A DNA stretch of 64,000 nucleotides, taken from assembly GCF_003950515.1 (NCBI RefSeq), contig NZ_NGJS01000002.1:62001-126000 (forward strand). Direction: 5' to 3'. The position numbers and the translations under genes were made by a program. The notes below the pieces were generated by a model, which saw only the letters and a list, made by a program, of their open reading frames with translations, had not been told where the DNA came from and searched no databases. Shown here piece by piece: positions 9,369 through 18,714 of this stretch; positions within the stretch are counted from its first letter, which is position 1, and each line of letters starts with the position of its first letter. Source of the stretch: Vagococcus vulneris. GTDB lineage: Bacteria; Bacillota; Bacilli; Lactobacillales; Vagococcaceae.

Positions 9369-10592
9369 CTAGTCTGTATGTCCATCCACGCGATGAAGCA
9401 ACTCGGTTAGTAACTGCTTTTGCTCTTGTTTCGAATAATCCGCTAATAAGTCATTAATTGCTTGCAATGATTTTTTCTTCTTAATCTGTTGCTTCATTTC
9501 ACGTTCATCTTTAATAATGATAGAATCAACAGCATCTTTACTTTGATGATACGGTATTAATCCTTCCCTGATAAATGGATGAATCTGACTTAAAAACAAA
9601 TAATTATAACCAGTTGCAGATATGACTTCCAGCATTTGCTCATAAATACTCGGTTGAATCCATTTCCCTACACCACGATTTGCAAAAGTTAACAGTTCTT
9701 TCTTAAAAGCATGTATTGTTTTATCGTCAGCTAATAGAAATATTTCATGCAATTGTTGAAAATAACTGTCAGGCATTTTTGGTTTCTCACGATACTTTTT
9801 CATTCGCTGCTGAATTTGCTTAGCCCAAACTGACGTATAAGAAAATAAAATATCTTGCTCTATATTTTGTGTCAGTCGCGATTTAAAAACCTCAAAGTGT
9901 GTCTCTGTCAAAAATTCTTGTCTGTGTTGATTTGGTTGTTGATTCAAGCGATTAATTTCTTGTTCCAATAATCGATAATCATTTTCATACACAGGCAATT
10001 CAGCTTGTTCGAAATCAGCTATTCTTTTAGTAAACAGTTGATTAATCGGCAAAGAAACTTTAGCAAACTGGTTTAAAAATAATAGATACTGATAATCCTG
10101 CCATAACTTTTTAGGGAAAAAATTATTTTGGCGCTTCAACCATAAAATTTCATCTAATGCCACATCAACATTATTAATTTTTTTTACGATTTCCGCTGCA
10201 ACATGGTGCGGTATATTTAAATGATCACGAAAATGCTGACTCCCTAGATAAATTGCCTGCCCGTTCTTTTTAGATTTAATGACGTATTGATATTTTAATC
10301 GTCTACCGCACTGACAATAAAGTTCCTTATTATGTTTATTAGGATATTTATCATCTATGCGTATATCTACAAATTCCCAGTCTGATGCAGCTAAATAGCT
10401 ATTTTTAATGAAAGCTGACCGAACTAAAAATTTTCTATGTTCATCTAAAACTGTCCTTTGCTGCTTATTTAACTTGGAGTATACCTCCCAACGCTCTTTA
10501 ACAGTCATCGGTCTAAAGTTTTCAACCCCATAAGCTTTTACCTGTCTTTTACTATTAAACTGCTTCACTATTATCGACAACCCCTTGTACAT
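9369..10592 (-). CDS. Conserved protein of unknown function with Cys motif
   Basis: About 407 residues, soluble, rich in Lys and Gln. A CxC pair in ELYCQCGRRLKYQYVIKSKKNG (about residues 85-106) resembles half of a zinc ribbon. The rest is helical with a lysine-rich tail. I do not recognise the family. A start at 10592 (MYKGLSI) is taken; AAGGGG just inside this frame could instead serve a GTG some 24 bases further on, and a longer frame to 10631 also exists. It begins just upstream of the CorC-like gene and could be cotranscribed with it. Confidence 0.6.
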   Translation of the reverse strand: MYKGLSIIVKQFNSKRQVKAYGVENFRPMTVKERWEVYSKLNKQQRTVLDEHRKFLVRSAFIKNSYLAASDWEFVDIRIDDKYPNKHNKELYCQCGRRLKYQYVIKSKKNGQAIYLGSQHFRDHLNIPHHVAAEIVKKINNVDVALDEILWLKRQNNFFPKKLWQDYQYLLFLNQFAKVSLPINQLFTKRIADFEQAELPVYENDYRLLEQEINRLNQQPNQHRQEFLTETHFEVFKSRLTQNIEQDILFSYTSVWAKQIQQRMKKYREKPKMPDSYFQQLHEIFLLADDKTIHAFKKELLTFANRGVGKWIQPSIYEQMLEVISATGYNYLFLSQIHPFIREGLIPYHQSKDAVDSIIIKDEREMKQQIKKKKSLQAINDLLADYSKQEQKQLLTELLHRVDGHTD

Positions 10593-10813
10593 TATAATAA
10601 TATCATGTATAAATAAATATTTACAAAGCATAAAATTATTTTATGTCACTCTGAACATTCTTTCATTTTGTATTATAACAAAATAAAAATATTTTTTTAT
10701 CATTAAATCAACAATATAAATCCTAACAGCCGATGAGAAAGAATAATTGCTTAAATTTTTTAACAGGTTTAGACTAAAAATGTAGTCAAAATGAATAGAA
10801 AGAAGAGAGTAAC

Positions 10814-11449
10814 ATGAAAAATGTATTAATTTTAGGCGCCGGTGGTCAAATTGCTAAGTTGGTGACAGCTGATCTCTTATCTAAGGACATCTTTCAAACA
10901 CTATTTCTAAGACACCCCTCCAAAGTATCTATCCAAAACCAAGACAAACAAAAAATTATAAAAGGCGATGCAACCAGCCAAAAACAATTAGAAAGCGCTC
11001 TAAAGGATATAGATGTAGTCTATGCTAACTTAGCAGGGGATATAGTTGCTGAAGCCAAAAGTGTCGTCGAAGCTATGGAAACAAAACATGTCAAACGTTT
11101 AATCTGGGTTTCGACATTAGGGATTTATGATGAAGTTCCTGGTAATTTTGGTAAATGGAATCATCAACAGCTTGATGGCGGTTATCTAGAAAACTACACA
11201 AAGGCTGCAAGTATCATTGAAAATTCTGGATTGGATTACACCATTATCCGTCCTGCATGGTTAGATAACAAAAATGAAATAAACTACGAACTCACAATAA
11301 AAGGAGATGCATTTAAAGGAACTGAGGTCTCAAGGAAAAGTGTTGCCTCACTCATCTCATCAATTATTATCGCACCCGAAAAATATATTAAACAATCATT
11401 AGGTGTCAATAAACCTGGAACTTCCGGTGATAAACCCGCATGGTATTAG
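10814..11449 (+). CDS. NAD(P)-binding SDR/NmrA-like oxidoreductase
   Basis: A 211-residue atypical short-chain dehydrogenase. The dinucleotide-binding loop is LILGAGGQIAKLV (residues 5-17), with GDATSQKQLESAL and a WVSTLGIYDE strand as in NmrA/YwnB-like proteins. A canonical YxxxK is replaced by the ENYTKAASII segment. AGAAGAGAG upstream serves as ribosome site. Substrate unknown. A terminator follows. Confidence 0.82.
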   Translation: MKNVLILGAGGQIAKLVTADLLSKDIFQTLFLRHPSKVSIQNQDKQKIIKGDATSQKQLESALKDIDVVYANLAGDIVAEAKSVVEAMETKHVKRLIWVSTLGIYDEVPGNFGKWNHQQLDGGYLENYTKAASIIENSGLDYTIIRPAWLDNKNEINYELTIKGDAFKGTEVSRKSVASLISSIIIAPEKYIKQSLGVNKPGTSGDKPAWY

Positions 11450-11489
11450 TGAGTGATAAGTAGCTTCATTTGTGTTTCTTTAATTTTTT

Positions 11490-11526
11490 CATCAAAACAG
11501 ACCGCTTTGTTAAGTGGTCTGTTTTT
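11490..11526 (+). terminator. Intrinsic terminator after SDR gene
   Basis: Stem CAGACC/GGTCTG with a T run, between the convergent SDR gene and the SMR-like pair. Confidence 0.8.
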
Positions 11527-11527
11527 G

Positions 11528-11875
11528 TTATTGACTGATAATAAAAACGCCAATAATGATAAAAATAATTGCTAAAAACTTCCTTGTCGTTAATTTTTCT
11601 TTAAATATAAAATAAGATATAATAACTGTCCACACATATGTTAGTGACGTCATTGGGAAAGCAATTGAATAATCCAGAAAATTAAATAACATAATATTAG
11701 TAACTGAACTTACAATATAAAGAAAAGTTCCAATATAAACCCACAAATTGCGTAATACATTACCCATAGTAAGAGTGTCTAAATCATTCATACCCTTTTT
11801 TAAGGCTAGCGCACCAACACTGCCTGTTAAAGTAGTTATTAACAACAATGAGATAACTGCCACTATATTTATCAT
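11528..11875 (-). CDS. EamA/SMR-like small membrane transporter subunit 2
   Basis: A 115-residue protein with four predicted membrane helices, of the drug/metabolite transporter superfamily at half-length. LDYSIAFPMTSLTYVWTVIISYFIFKE is the typical EamA half. It overlaps the preceding 121-residue homologue by 4 bases, so the two probably form a heterodimer as in paired SMR transporters. Substrate unknown. Confidence 0.8.
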   Translation of the reverse strand: MINIVAVISLLLITTLTGSVGALALKKGMNDLDTLTMGNVLRNLWVYIGTFLYIVSSVTNIMLFNFLDYSIAFPMTSLTYVWTVIISYFIFKEKLTTRKFLAIIFIIIGVFIISQ

Positions 11876-12237
11876 ACCTTTTCACCATTTCCTTCAATTC
11901 CAAGTAAAACTGATCCCAGAATAATAAATGCGGTACCTAATAATTTATACCAAGTAATAGACTCATTTAAAAATAATGCACCAAACAAAATCGAAAGAGC
12001 AAAACCAATACTCATCATTGGTTGTAATATGGAAACTTCCCCAAATCGAAACGCAGCCATCATCACAAACATACCTAATCCAGCAGATACAAAACCAATA
12101 ACATATAAAATAATAGCATATATCCCAGATCCGTCTGCACCAAGTTTCCATGCTAATTGTCCTAAACTACTTAAAGTTGCAGCAACTAATATTAAAATAA
12201 TTCCTAAACTAATTGTCTTTCCGGATTTAGTTTTCAT
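11872..12237 (-). CDS. EamA/SMR-like small membrane transporter subunit 1
   Basis: A 121-residue protein with four membrane helices. SILQPMMSIGFALSILFGALFLNESI is the helix 3-4 region common to EamA transporters. It is translationally coupled to its smaller partner downstream and follows the alpha/beta hydrolase gene by 19 bases. The trio probably forms one leftward operon. It may export a product or substrate of that hydrolase, which is inference only. Confidence 0.8.
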   Translation of the reverse strand: MKTKSGKTISLGIILILVAATLSSLGQLAWKLGADGSGIYAIILYVIGFVSAGLGMFVMMAAFRFGEVSILQPMMSIGFALSILFGALFLNESITWYKLLGTAFIILGSVLLGIEGNGEKV

Positions 12238-12256
12238 CTCTCTTCATCCTTCTTTC

Positions 12257-13234
12257 TTAACAATATCGTTGAATAAATTCAAAAACCGTTTCATAATAAT
12301 GTTCTGGCTCATATATAGCTGAAGATAGATGGGGAGCTCCCTCAATGACAAGGCTCTCTTTAACCCCTGAAGCTGCTTCCATATTGTCATACATCATTTG
12401 ATGCGGAACAAATTTATCACCTGTTCCATGTATAAAAAGAATAGGACGTTTATTTTTTTCTAATTGTTTTACCGCAGATGCAGTCTTAAGGCTATATCCC
12501 ACTTTTCTACGGGCAAATATATTTGCGAACGTCAAAATTGGAAATTTAGGCAATTTTAGAGCTGAACTCAGCATCGCACCAAATTCAGCATAAACTGATG
12601 AATAACCGCAATCCGCAATAATTCCGACAACATTTTCTGGAAGATTGTCACCACTAACCATCATAACTGTTGATGCACCCATCGATCCTCCAAACAAAAT
12701 AATTTTTGCCTCTGCATCCAATTTAATAATTTCTGAAATCCATTTCTCAATATCGAGTCGATCCAGCCAACCCATACCGATAATATTGCCGGAACTTTTC
12801 CCGTGAGCCCGCAAATCTGGAACCAAGCACTGATAGCCTTGTTCATAAAAACGATATGCTGTGTATGACATATCTCTTTTTCCATTAGAACGATAGCCGT
12901 GAACACAAATAACCCATTCATGTGTAGGTTTTGATGTTTTAAAAAGCCGAGCATATAATTTTTCGTCATCAGCTTCCAACCAATAATCTTGAGCAATATC
13001 ATTATCCCAAAATAGCGATCCGATAGATAACTGCTTTTGTTCGACAACGTTATATTCAGTCTGTACTGTAGCGAAATTATCCGGATTCATCATTTTATGA
13101 CCCGTCTTTTCAAACCATTTGCTATCTCTAAATAGCGCTACATTGATAAAAAAATCAGCAGCCGTAGCTGTTAGGATAATAACCATAATGAAGATACCAA
13201 TAATAATTATTGTAAATACTTTCAAGCATGCCAC
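12257..13234 (-). CDS. Membrane-anchored alpha/beta hydrolase
   Basis: A 325-residue serine hydrolase with one N-terminal membrane helix (residues 5-32). The oxyanion region VHGYRSNG, the nucleophile in FGGSMGAST (about Ser190), the acid in HGTGDKFVP and the histidine in EGAPHLSS form a complete triad. It matches the YqkD/BAAT-like group of peripheral esterases or peptidases. It is the first gene of the operon with the SMR-like pair. Confidence 0.87.
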   Translation of the reverse strand: MACLKVFTIIIIGIFIMVIILTATAADFFINVALFRDSKWFEKTGHKMMNPDNFATVQTEYNVVEQKQLSIGSLFWDNDIAQDYWLEADDEKLYARLFKTSKPTHEWVICVHGYRSNGKRDMSYTAYRFYEQGYQCLVPDLRAHGKSSGNIIGMGWLDRLDIEKWISEIIKLDAEAKIILFGGSMGASTVMMVSGDNLPENVVGIIADCGYSSVYAEFGAMLSSALKLPKFPILTFANIFARRKVGYSLKTASAVKQLEKNKRPILFIHGTGDKFVPHQMMYDNMEAASGVKESLVIEGAPHLSSAIYEPEHYYETVFEFIQRYC

Positions 13235-13953
13235 TTCCTTTTACTGTTTTATTTTATTATACATTATTTTTACGAAAGTTCGCTATCTCAAATTTAAATA
13301 CATACTTTTCTTTTTTGAATAACATCTACCATTTTTAAAAAAATATTATACAATAAAATAAAAAAGCTCCACAATGATATGTGAAGTCTTTCCTCTCTTT
13401 CAACTATCTTTTTAATAAACAAGATATCCTAATAAACCAAAAAAAAGCAGAAACAACAAAATATCAGCACAAGGAGAAATAATGTATATTCTAGATAAAC
13501 ATTTGAAAATAATTTAATTCATGCATACATTGGATAAGTTGTCAGTCATCTATAAAAATTATTAATCTGCATCCCTAAACTTGAGGCTAGATAAACATCA
13601 AAATTAATTGGCAATTGCTAAATCGTTGCTAAACTAAAGACATGGTTGATACGAAACACTAAATCATCATGACCTATAACATGCAGTTAAAAAACAAAGA
13701 CCGACATAATAGATGAAACTAAAAAAAGTATAAAATCATAAATTTATTTTCAACAAACATGATAAAAATCCCTTAATCATCAGATAGAAACTTAAATACT
13801 ATAATTTAAACATTCTTATTTAATTAGTTTGATTATTGAAAAATAAAGCAGACTAAAAATAAAAGTATCTAGTCCATAATGACTAGATACTTTTAAAAGG
13901 ATTTTGGGGATGATTATTTTTATTTAAACACTAAACACGAATTTTTTTAAAAA
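13235..13953. other. AT-rich non-coding region
   Basis: About 700 bases with no supportable gene. A terminator-like stem on the minus strand (about 13,363-13,396, CTTCACA/TGTGGAG then T6) suggests that a leftward gene once lay to its right and has decayed. A ribosome-site-like AAGGAG at 13,471 precedes only an 11-codon frame. Confidence 0.4.
13857..13895. terminator. Terminator of the aldehyde dehydrogenase gene
   Basis: A perfect stem AAAAGTATCTAGTC/GACTAGATACTTTT with a 6-base loop, symmetrical and flanked by A and T runs. It lies about 60 bases beyond the dehydrogenase stop codon. Confidence 0.8.
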
Positions 13954-15306
13954 TTAATTTGTTCCGTATGCAACATAATTTGTATTTAACAACTGTGCCA
14001 CATGAACATTTTCTGATAAACTGCTTCCTCCAACAGCACCACAACCTAATGTTAATGAAGGGTTTAAGTTCGTTGTTCCACCGATTGCACCTAGTGCTGC
14101 CAATGTATTAATAAGGATTCTTGACGCTGGAATTACTAAACCAAATTCTTTTACTAAATCATCATTTTCTGTGTGAAGTACTGCTGTATGACCAGCACCT
14201 TCATTTCTTAATAGAGTTTGGCATGTTTCAACACCTTCAGACCAATTTGCAACTGTAAATAATGCTAATATTGGAGATAGTTTTTCACGAGAATAAGGAT
14301 TTTGTTTACTGATTTCTGTTTGTTCACTGATTAAAACTAGTGTTTCTTCAGGTACATCAATACCACTTAAAGCAGCGATTTCAGTTGCTTTTTTACCAAC
14401 AATTTGTGGATTCATTGTACCATTTTCACGCATAATAAATTGTCCGACTTTTTCAGACTCTTCTTTTGTCATAAAATGAACATGGCGTTCTTTTAATGCT
14501 TTCACTACATCATCTTTAATTGCTTCTTCAACAACTATTGCTTGTTCTGATGCACAGATAGTTCCATAATCAAAAGTTTTACTTTCAATTATGCGATCAA
14601 CAGCCATTTCGATATTAGCAGATTTTTCAATCATGACAGGTGTATTACCAGGACCTACACCGATTGCAGGATTGCCTGATGAATAAGCTGCACGAACCAT
14701 ACCTTCACCGCCAGTTGCTAAAATAAGCGCTGTTTTACGATTTGCCATCAATGATTGTGTACCTTCAAGGCTTGGTTCAGTAATCACTTGGACTAAATTA
14801 GCTGGTGCACCTGCTGATTCAGCAGCTTCATTGATATAATCCACAGTTTTCATAATAGCATTTAATGCTTTTGGATGTGGTGAAAGAATAATCGCATTAC
14901 GTGTTTTCAAAGCTAATAATGATTTAAATATTGTTGTTGATGTTGGATTAGTTGAAGGAATCAATGCAGCAACAACACCCATTGGAACAGCTACTTTGAT
15001 AAGTTTTTTTACTTTATCTTCTTCAACGATACCAACAGTTTTCATGTCTTTAATACTGTCATAAAGTGTTTCACTAGCAAATAAATTTTTTGTTGTTTTA
15101 TCCGTTACATTACCAAAACCTGTTTCTTTATTTGCCATTTCTGCTAATTCTGTAGCTTTTTCAGTTAGATGTTCAGCAACTGCACCAACAATTTTATCTA
15201 CTTGTTCTTGAGTAAAATTCGCATAAATATGTTGTGCCGCAACCGCACGTTCTACTAATCCATCGACTTCGTTTAAATTATTTGTTTGTTCTTTTTCCAT
15301 TAACAT
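13954..15306 (-). CDS. Acylating aldehyde dehydrogenase (EutE/AdhE-N type)
   Basis: CoA-acylating aldehyde dehydrogenase of 450 residues, converting an aldehyde, NAD+ and CoA to acyl-CoA. The catalytic cysteine is in FDYGTICASEQ (Cys251), and the Rossmann segment ILATGGEGMVRAAYSSG follows the pattern of the AdhE N-terminal domain. No alcohol dehydrogenase domain and no EutE-type microcompartment targeting peptide is clear. AAGGGGGA precedes the start. A divergent AraC-type regulator gene begins 243 bases away and may control it. Acetaldehyde is the likeliest substrate; sulfoacetaldehyde types share this fold. Confidence 0.85.
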   Translation of the reverse strand: MLMEKEQTNNLNEVDGLVERAVAAQHIYANFTQEQVDKIVGAVAEHLTEKATELAEMANKETGFGNVTDKTTKNLFASETLYDSIKDMKTVGIVEEDKVKKLIKVAVPMGVVAALIPSTNPTSTTIFKSLLALKTRNAIILSPHPKALNAIMKTVDYINEAAESAGAPANLVQVITEPSLEGTQSLMANRKTALILATGGEGMVRAAYSSGNPAIGVGPGNTPVMIEKSANIEMAVDRIIESKTFDYGTICASEQAIVVEEAIKDDVVKALKERHVHFMTKEESEKVGQFIMRENGTMNPQIVGKKATEIAALSGIDVPEETLVLISEQTEISKQNPYSREKLSPILALFTVANWSEGVETCQTLLRNEGAGHTAVLHTENDDLVKEFGLVIPASRILINTLAALGAIGGTTNLNPSLTLGCGAVGGSSLSENVHVAQLLNTNYVAYGTN

Positions 15307-15549
15307 TTTTTAAGTCCCCCTTAAGTTTTTGTATTAATCTTATCTACACACTTATCATACACCTAAGTAAGCGTTTTATTTAGGACTATTGACGACAAAA
15401 AATGGACAAATATGACACAGTTTATTAAAAAAATCACATGTGTATTCACCGTTAATATAGTATTCTACTAAGTTTTTTTCACAAAGACAATCTTGTGTAT
15501 ATGTGGTATAATTAGTACATAAAAAGATCACTTATAAGGAGGATTTGAT

Positions 15550-16326
15550 ATGTGTTATGTACTGATTGCAACACCAGATGTTAAAGAACGTCAATTTATT
15601 AAAAAAATTATCAAACAAAATTTTTTTAACATACAATTATTACCGGATGCCTCTACATCAAAAGAAGCTTTAGCCGTTTCCAGAAACTATGAAATAAGCT
15701 TACTTATTTTAAATATTTCTAGTGCTATGGAAGATCCATTTTATGCAAAAGCAAAAATATTAGAAGAACAACAAAATATTCGTGTTATTCTAATTGATGA
15801 TGAAGAAAATTTTGTCCACTTGCATAAGTCATTACGATGTGGTGCAATTGACTATCTAGTTAGTCCTTTAGATAAAGAAGAAGTCCAACAGAGTATTCAT
15901 CGAGCTGTTTTATCCTTAAATCAGGTATCCTTGCTTCATTCCTCCAAAAATCGAATTACTGATACCAAAAAAGAACAGTCAAATCAAATGATGCTATATA
16001 TACATAAAAACTATCAAGATGCTATCTCTTTAGATACTCTAGCTGAGTTTTCACATTTGAATCGAAGTTATGTTAGTCGATTATTCAAAGAAGCTACAAA
16101 TATGACGGTTACAGAATATCTTACCTCATTCCGTTTGGAGCAAGCTAAGAAGTTATTATCCACAACTGATTTATCAATTGCTGAAATTTCTCTAGAAGTC
16201 GGCTACATTGACCCCGCCTATTTCAGTCGCTTGTTTAAAAAAGATATCGGATGTACACCTAAAAAATATCGTCAAACTTATCAAGGTTACGTTAGTCCTC
16301 CAGATATGGCATTCGCCTTGCAATAA
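15550..16326 (+). CDS. AraC-family regulator with degenerate receiver domain
   Basis: A 258-residue protein: a CheY-like domain (residues 1-118) and an AraC DNA-binding domain with two helix-turn-helix units (about 145-245, with LNRSYVSRLFKE and YIDPAYFSRLFKKDIGCTPKKYR). The receiver seems unable to be phosphorylated: the usual phosphoacceptor Asp is Asn55 in LLILNIS and the conserved Lys is Ser105 in YLVSPLD. No sensor kinase lies nearby. It is divergent from the aldehyde dehydrogenase gene. GGAGG precedes the ATG. Confidence 0.85.
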   Translation: MCYVLIATPDVKERQFIKKIIKQNFFNIQLLPDASTSKEALAVSRNYEISLLILNISSAMEDPFYAKAKILEEQQNIRVILIDDEENFVHLHKSLRCGAIDYLVSPLDKEEVQQSIHRAVLSLNQVSLLHSSKNRITDTKKEQSNQMMLYIHKNYQDAISLDTLAEFSHLNRSYVSRLFKEATNMTVTEYLTSFRLEQAKKLLSTTDLSIAEISLEVGYIDPAYFSRLFKKDIGCTPKKYRQTYQGYVSPPDMAFALQ

Positions 16327-16385
16327 TTTTTTCAGTATAGCGTTTTACGACTAAAAAATACTCTTAAATAGAGTGTTTCAGACTG

Positions 16386-16425
16386 TAAGCAAAGTATCAT
16401 TTTTTTGATACTTTGTCTTTTTTTA
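16386..16425 (+). terminator. Terminator after AraC-type regulator
   Basis: Stem GCAAAGTATCA/TGATACTTTGT with a T loop and a run of seven T. A second stem AAGCAAC/GTTGCTT follows at 16,450-16,482 and could serve the convergent amidohydrolase operon. Confidence 0.8.
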
Positions 16426-16604
16426 TATGTTTTGAAAACCACAAACAAATAAGCAACAAAAGCCAATCGGCTTTCGTTGCTTAAATTTAGCTTATTTTTA
16501 CCCATCCACATCATTTGACGTAGAGCCTCAATTCAACAACTTTGATTTCATGAGATTTTCTTTTTATCTTTTCTTCAAAACAACAGCATGACAACTGATA
16601 TTAT

Positions 16605-17831
16605 TTAACGGTTATTAAAACGATATTGATGATCTTCTTTAATCTTTTCTAACAATTCAGCGTCCGTTAACAAATCATAGGCCGTTCGTGCTAAAAGTTC
16701 TGCAGCAATCGCAATTGATGCTAAACCTTTTTCACTTTTAGCAGCCACTTTAAACTCATCTGAGTGTCCGGCAATATAATCATCCGAAATCGAAACAGTT
16801 GGTTGGATTGTCGGAATGACTTGACTCACATTACCAACATCTGATGAACCTAAACTAGTCCGTTCATCAATCTCTATCTCCGCAGTTGGGATATCCAAGT
16901 CAGACAAATGCTGTAAAAATATATCATCAAAACTTGGGGTAACCACGACATCATCTACCGAATTTTGAAATAATCCAAATTCATAAGATGCTCCTGTTGC
17001 CAAAGCTGCACCCTTTACAACGTTCTCAACTTTCTCATACACATCATTCAGTGTTTCTCGATTAGCTGCTCTTAGATAAAATCGTCCCGAGGCAAATTCT
17101 GGAACCACATTTGCTGCAACACCACCGTCAGTTATAATACCATGAATGTTAACGTCTTTAGGAAAGTACAGGCGTAAACCGTTAATACCATTAAACGTCT
17201 GAATTAAAGCTTCCAAAGCACTGATACCTTTTTCTGGTGCTGCCGCCGCATGTGATGCACGCCCATAAAATTTTATATCAACAGGGTCATTCGCTAAGGA
17301 ACTTGTTGTCCGACCATATTTATGTGCCGGATGCACACATAGCGCAGCATCCACATCTTCAAAGAAACCTTCACGAACAAAACTGCCCTTAGCTGATCCG
17401 TTCTCGCCGCCTTCTTCACCCGGTGTTCCATAAACACGAATTTCACCGCCAATTTCATCAATCAATGATTTTAACGAACTTGCGGCTAAAACTGAATAGA
17501 TACCAAACAAATTGTGACCACAAGCATGTCCTATACCAGGTAAGGCATCAAATTCAGCTAAAAAACTGATAGTTGGTCCAGGTTTAGCCGCTTTGTAACG
17601 AGCATCAAAGCCTGTTCGATGTCCTGCAACATCTTTAACAACGAGGAATCCTTCAGCCTTTAATTGGTTGACTAAAACATCAGAAGAATAGAATTCGTAA
17701 TTACTGACTTCTGGATGATCGTGAATATCTAAAGCTAATTTCTGGTAATGTGCCAAGTGTTCATTGATAAATTGATTTATTGCCTGATACGCTGTTTCCT
17801 TTGATAATGTTCTCTCTGCTGTTTTTGTCAT
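16605..17831 (-). CDS. M20-family amidohydrolase of the methionine operon
   Basis: A 408-residue metal-dependent amidohydrolase of the AbgB/HipO branch of family M20. GHACGHNLFG (about residues 108-117), GEEGGENGSAKG and the late HSDEF region supply metal and catalytic residues. Residues about 200-315 form the dimerisation domain. It is the last gene behind metN-metP-metQ, 12 bases after metQ, and under the same T-box control, so it may release methionine or a related amino acid from an N-acyl or peptide form. That substrate is inferred from context only. Confidence 0.85.
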   Translation of the reverse strand: MTKTAERTLSKETAYQAINQFINEHLAHYQKLALDIHDHPEVSNYEFYSSDVLVNQLKAEGFLVVKDVAGHRTGFDARYKAAKPGPTISFLAEFDALPGIGHACGHNLFGIYSVLAASSLKSLIDEIGGEIRVYGTPGEEGGENGSAKGSFVREGFFEDVDAALCVHPAHKYGRTTSSLANDPVDIKFYGRASHAAAAPEKGISALEALIQTFNGINGLRLYFPKDVNIHGIITDGGVAANVVPEFASGRFYLRAANRETLNDVYEKVENVVKGAALATGASYEFGLFQNSVDDVVVTPSFDDIFLQHLSDLDIPTAEIEIDERTSLGSSDVGNVSQVIPTIQPTVSISDDYIAGHSDEFKVAAKSEKGLASIAIAAELLARTAYDLLTDAELLEKIKEDHQYRFNNR

Positions 17832-17843
17832 ATTAACTCCCCC

Positions 17844-18698
17844 TTATTTTTTGCCAAATGTTTCCCATGCTGGAATGCTTGAACCTTTAGATGTTTCTTC
17901 GATAACTTTTTTAGTTTGGTCTGTTTGGTACTCTTTTACGACTTCTTGGTATACTTTATTATCTTGATCTTCTTTTCTGACAACAATAATATTTACATAC
18001 GGTTTTGCATTTTCGTTAACAGGTTCTAGAAAAATAGCATCTTTTTTCGGTGTTAAGCCAGCATCTACTGCTACACCGCTGTTAATAGCTGCTAAATCTA
18101 CATCAGCTAAAGACCTTGCAGTCTGTGATGCATCTAATTCAGAAATTTTTAAATCTAATTTATTTTCAGTAATATCAGAAACAGTTGGTGCTTGTTTTTT
18201 GGCAGGGTTCACTTTAATCAGTCCTGCTTCTTGAAGTAATAGCAAAGCTCGTCCGCCGTTTGTGACATCATTTGGTATCGAAACTTTTGCGCCTTTTTTC
18301 AGTTCTTTCACATTTTTCACTTTATCAGAATACAAGCCTAAAGGTGCATTTACCGTATTACCGATTGAAACCAAATCTGTTTTATGTTCCTTATTAAATG
18401 TATCTAAAAATAATTGATGTTGGAAAGAGTTCATATCGATTGATCCGTCAGCTAAGGCTTGGTTCGGTTGATTGTAATCAGAGAATTTAACGAACTCTAA
18501 TTTGATCCCTTTTTTCTCTAAACGCTTTTGTACGTCATCCCACACATCAGTATCAGATCCGACAACACCCAATTTGACTGTTTTTTCTTCTTGTTTACTT
18601 GATATGTCAGTTTTTTTCGATGCTTCCGTTTTTCCGCAGCCCGTTGCGACTGCCAATAAAGTTAATCCTGCTAAAGTTGCTAATACTAATTTTTTCAT
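17844..18698 (-). CDS. metQ: Methionine ABC transporter substrate-binding lipoprotein
   Basis: Binds methionine outside the membrane and hands it to MetNP. The lipoprotein signal peptide ends at the lipobox ATGC (Cys21 when counted from the ATG at 18698). The NlpA/MetQ pattern follows: LGVVGSDTDVWDDVQKRL, SFQHQLFLDTFNK and ISIPNDVTNGGRALLLL-like text. GGAGG precedes the chosen ATG. It is the third gene of the operon metN-metP-metQ-amidohydrolase. Confidence 0.93.
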   Translation of the reverse strand: MKKLVLATLAGLTLLAVATGCGKTEASKKTDISSKQEEKTVKLGVVGSDTDVWDDVQKRLEKKGIKLEFVKFSDYNQPNQALADGSIDMNSFQHQLFLDTFNKEHKTDLVSIGNTVNAPLGLYSDKVKNVKELKKGAKVSIPNDVTNGGRALLLLQEAGLIKVNPAKKQAPTVSDITENKLDLKISELDASQTARSLADVDLAAINSGVAVDAGLTPKKDAIFLEPVNENAKPYVNIIVVRKEDQDNKVYQEVVKEYQTDQTKKVIEETSKGSSIPAWETFGKK

Positions 18699-18714
18699 AT
18701 TATTTTCCTCCAAA

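Noticed and set aside
11963-12151. Frames inside the SMR-like pair
   Set aside because: Shadow frames of real genes with Trp/Cys-rich nonsense text.
15368-15395. cre or Rex site upstream of the aldehyde dehydrogenase
   Set aside because: The CCTAA...TTTAGG repeat around AAGCGT fits neither consensus well enough.
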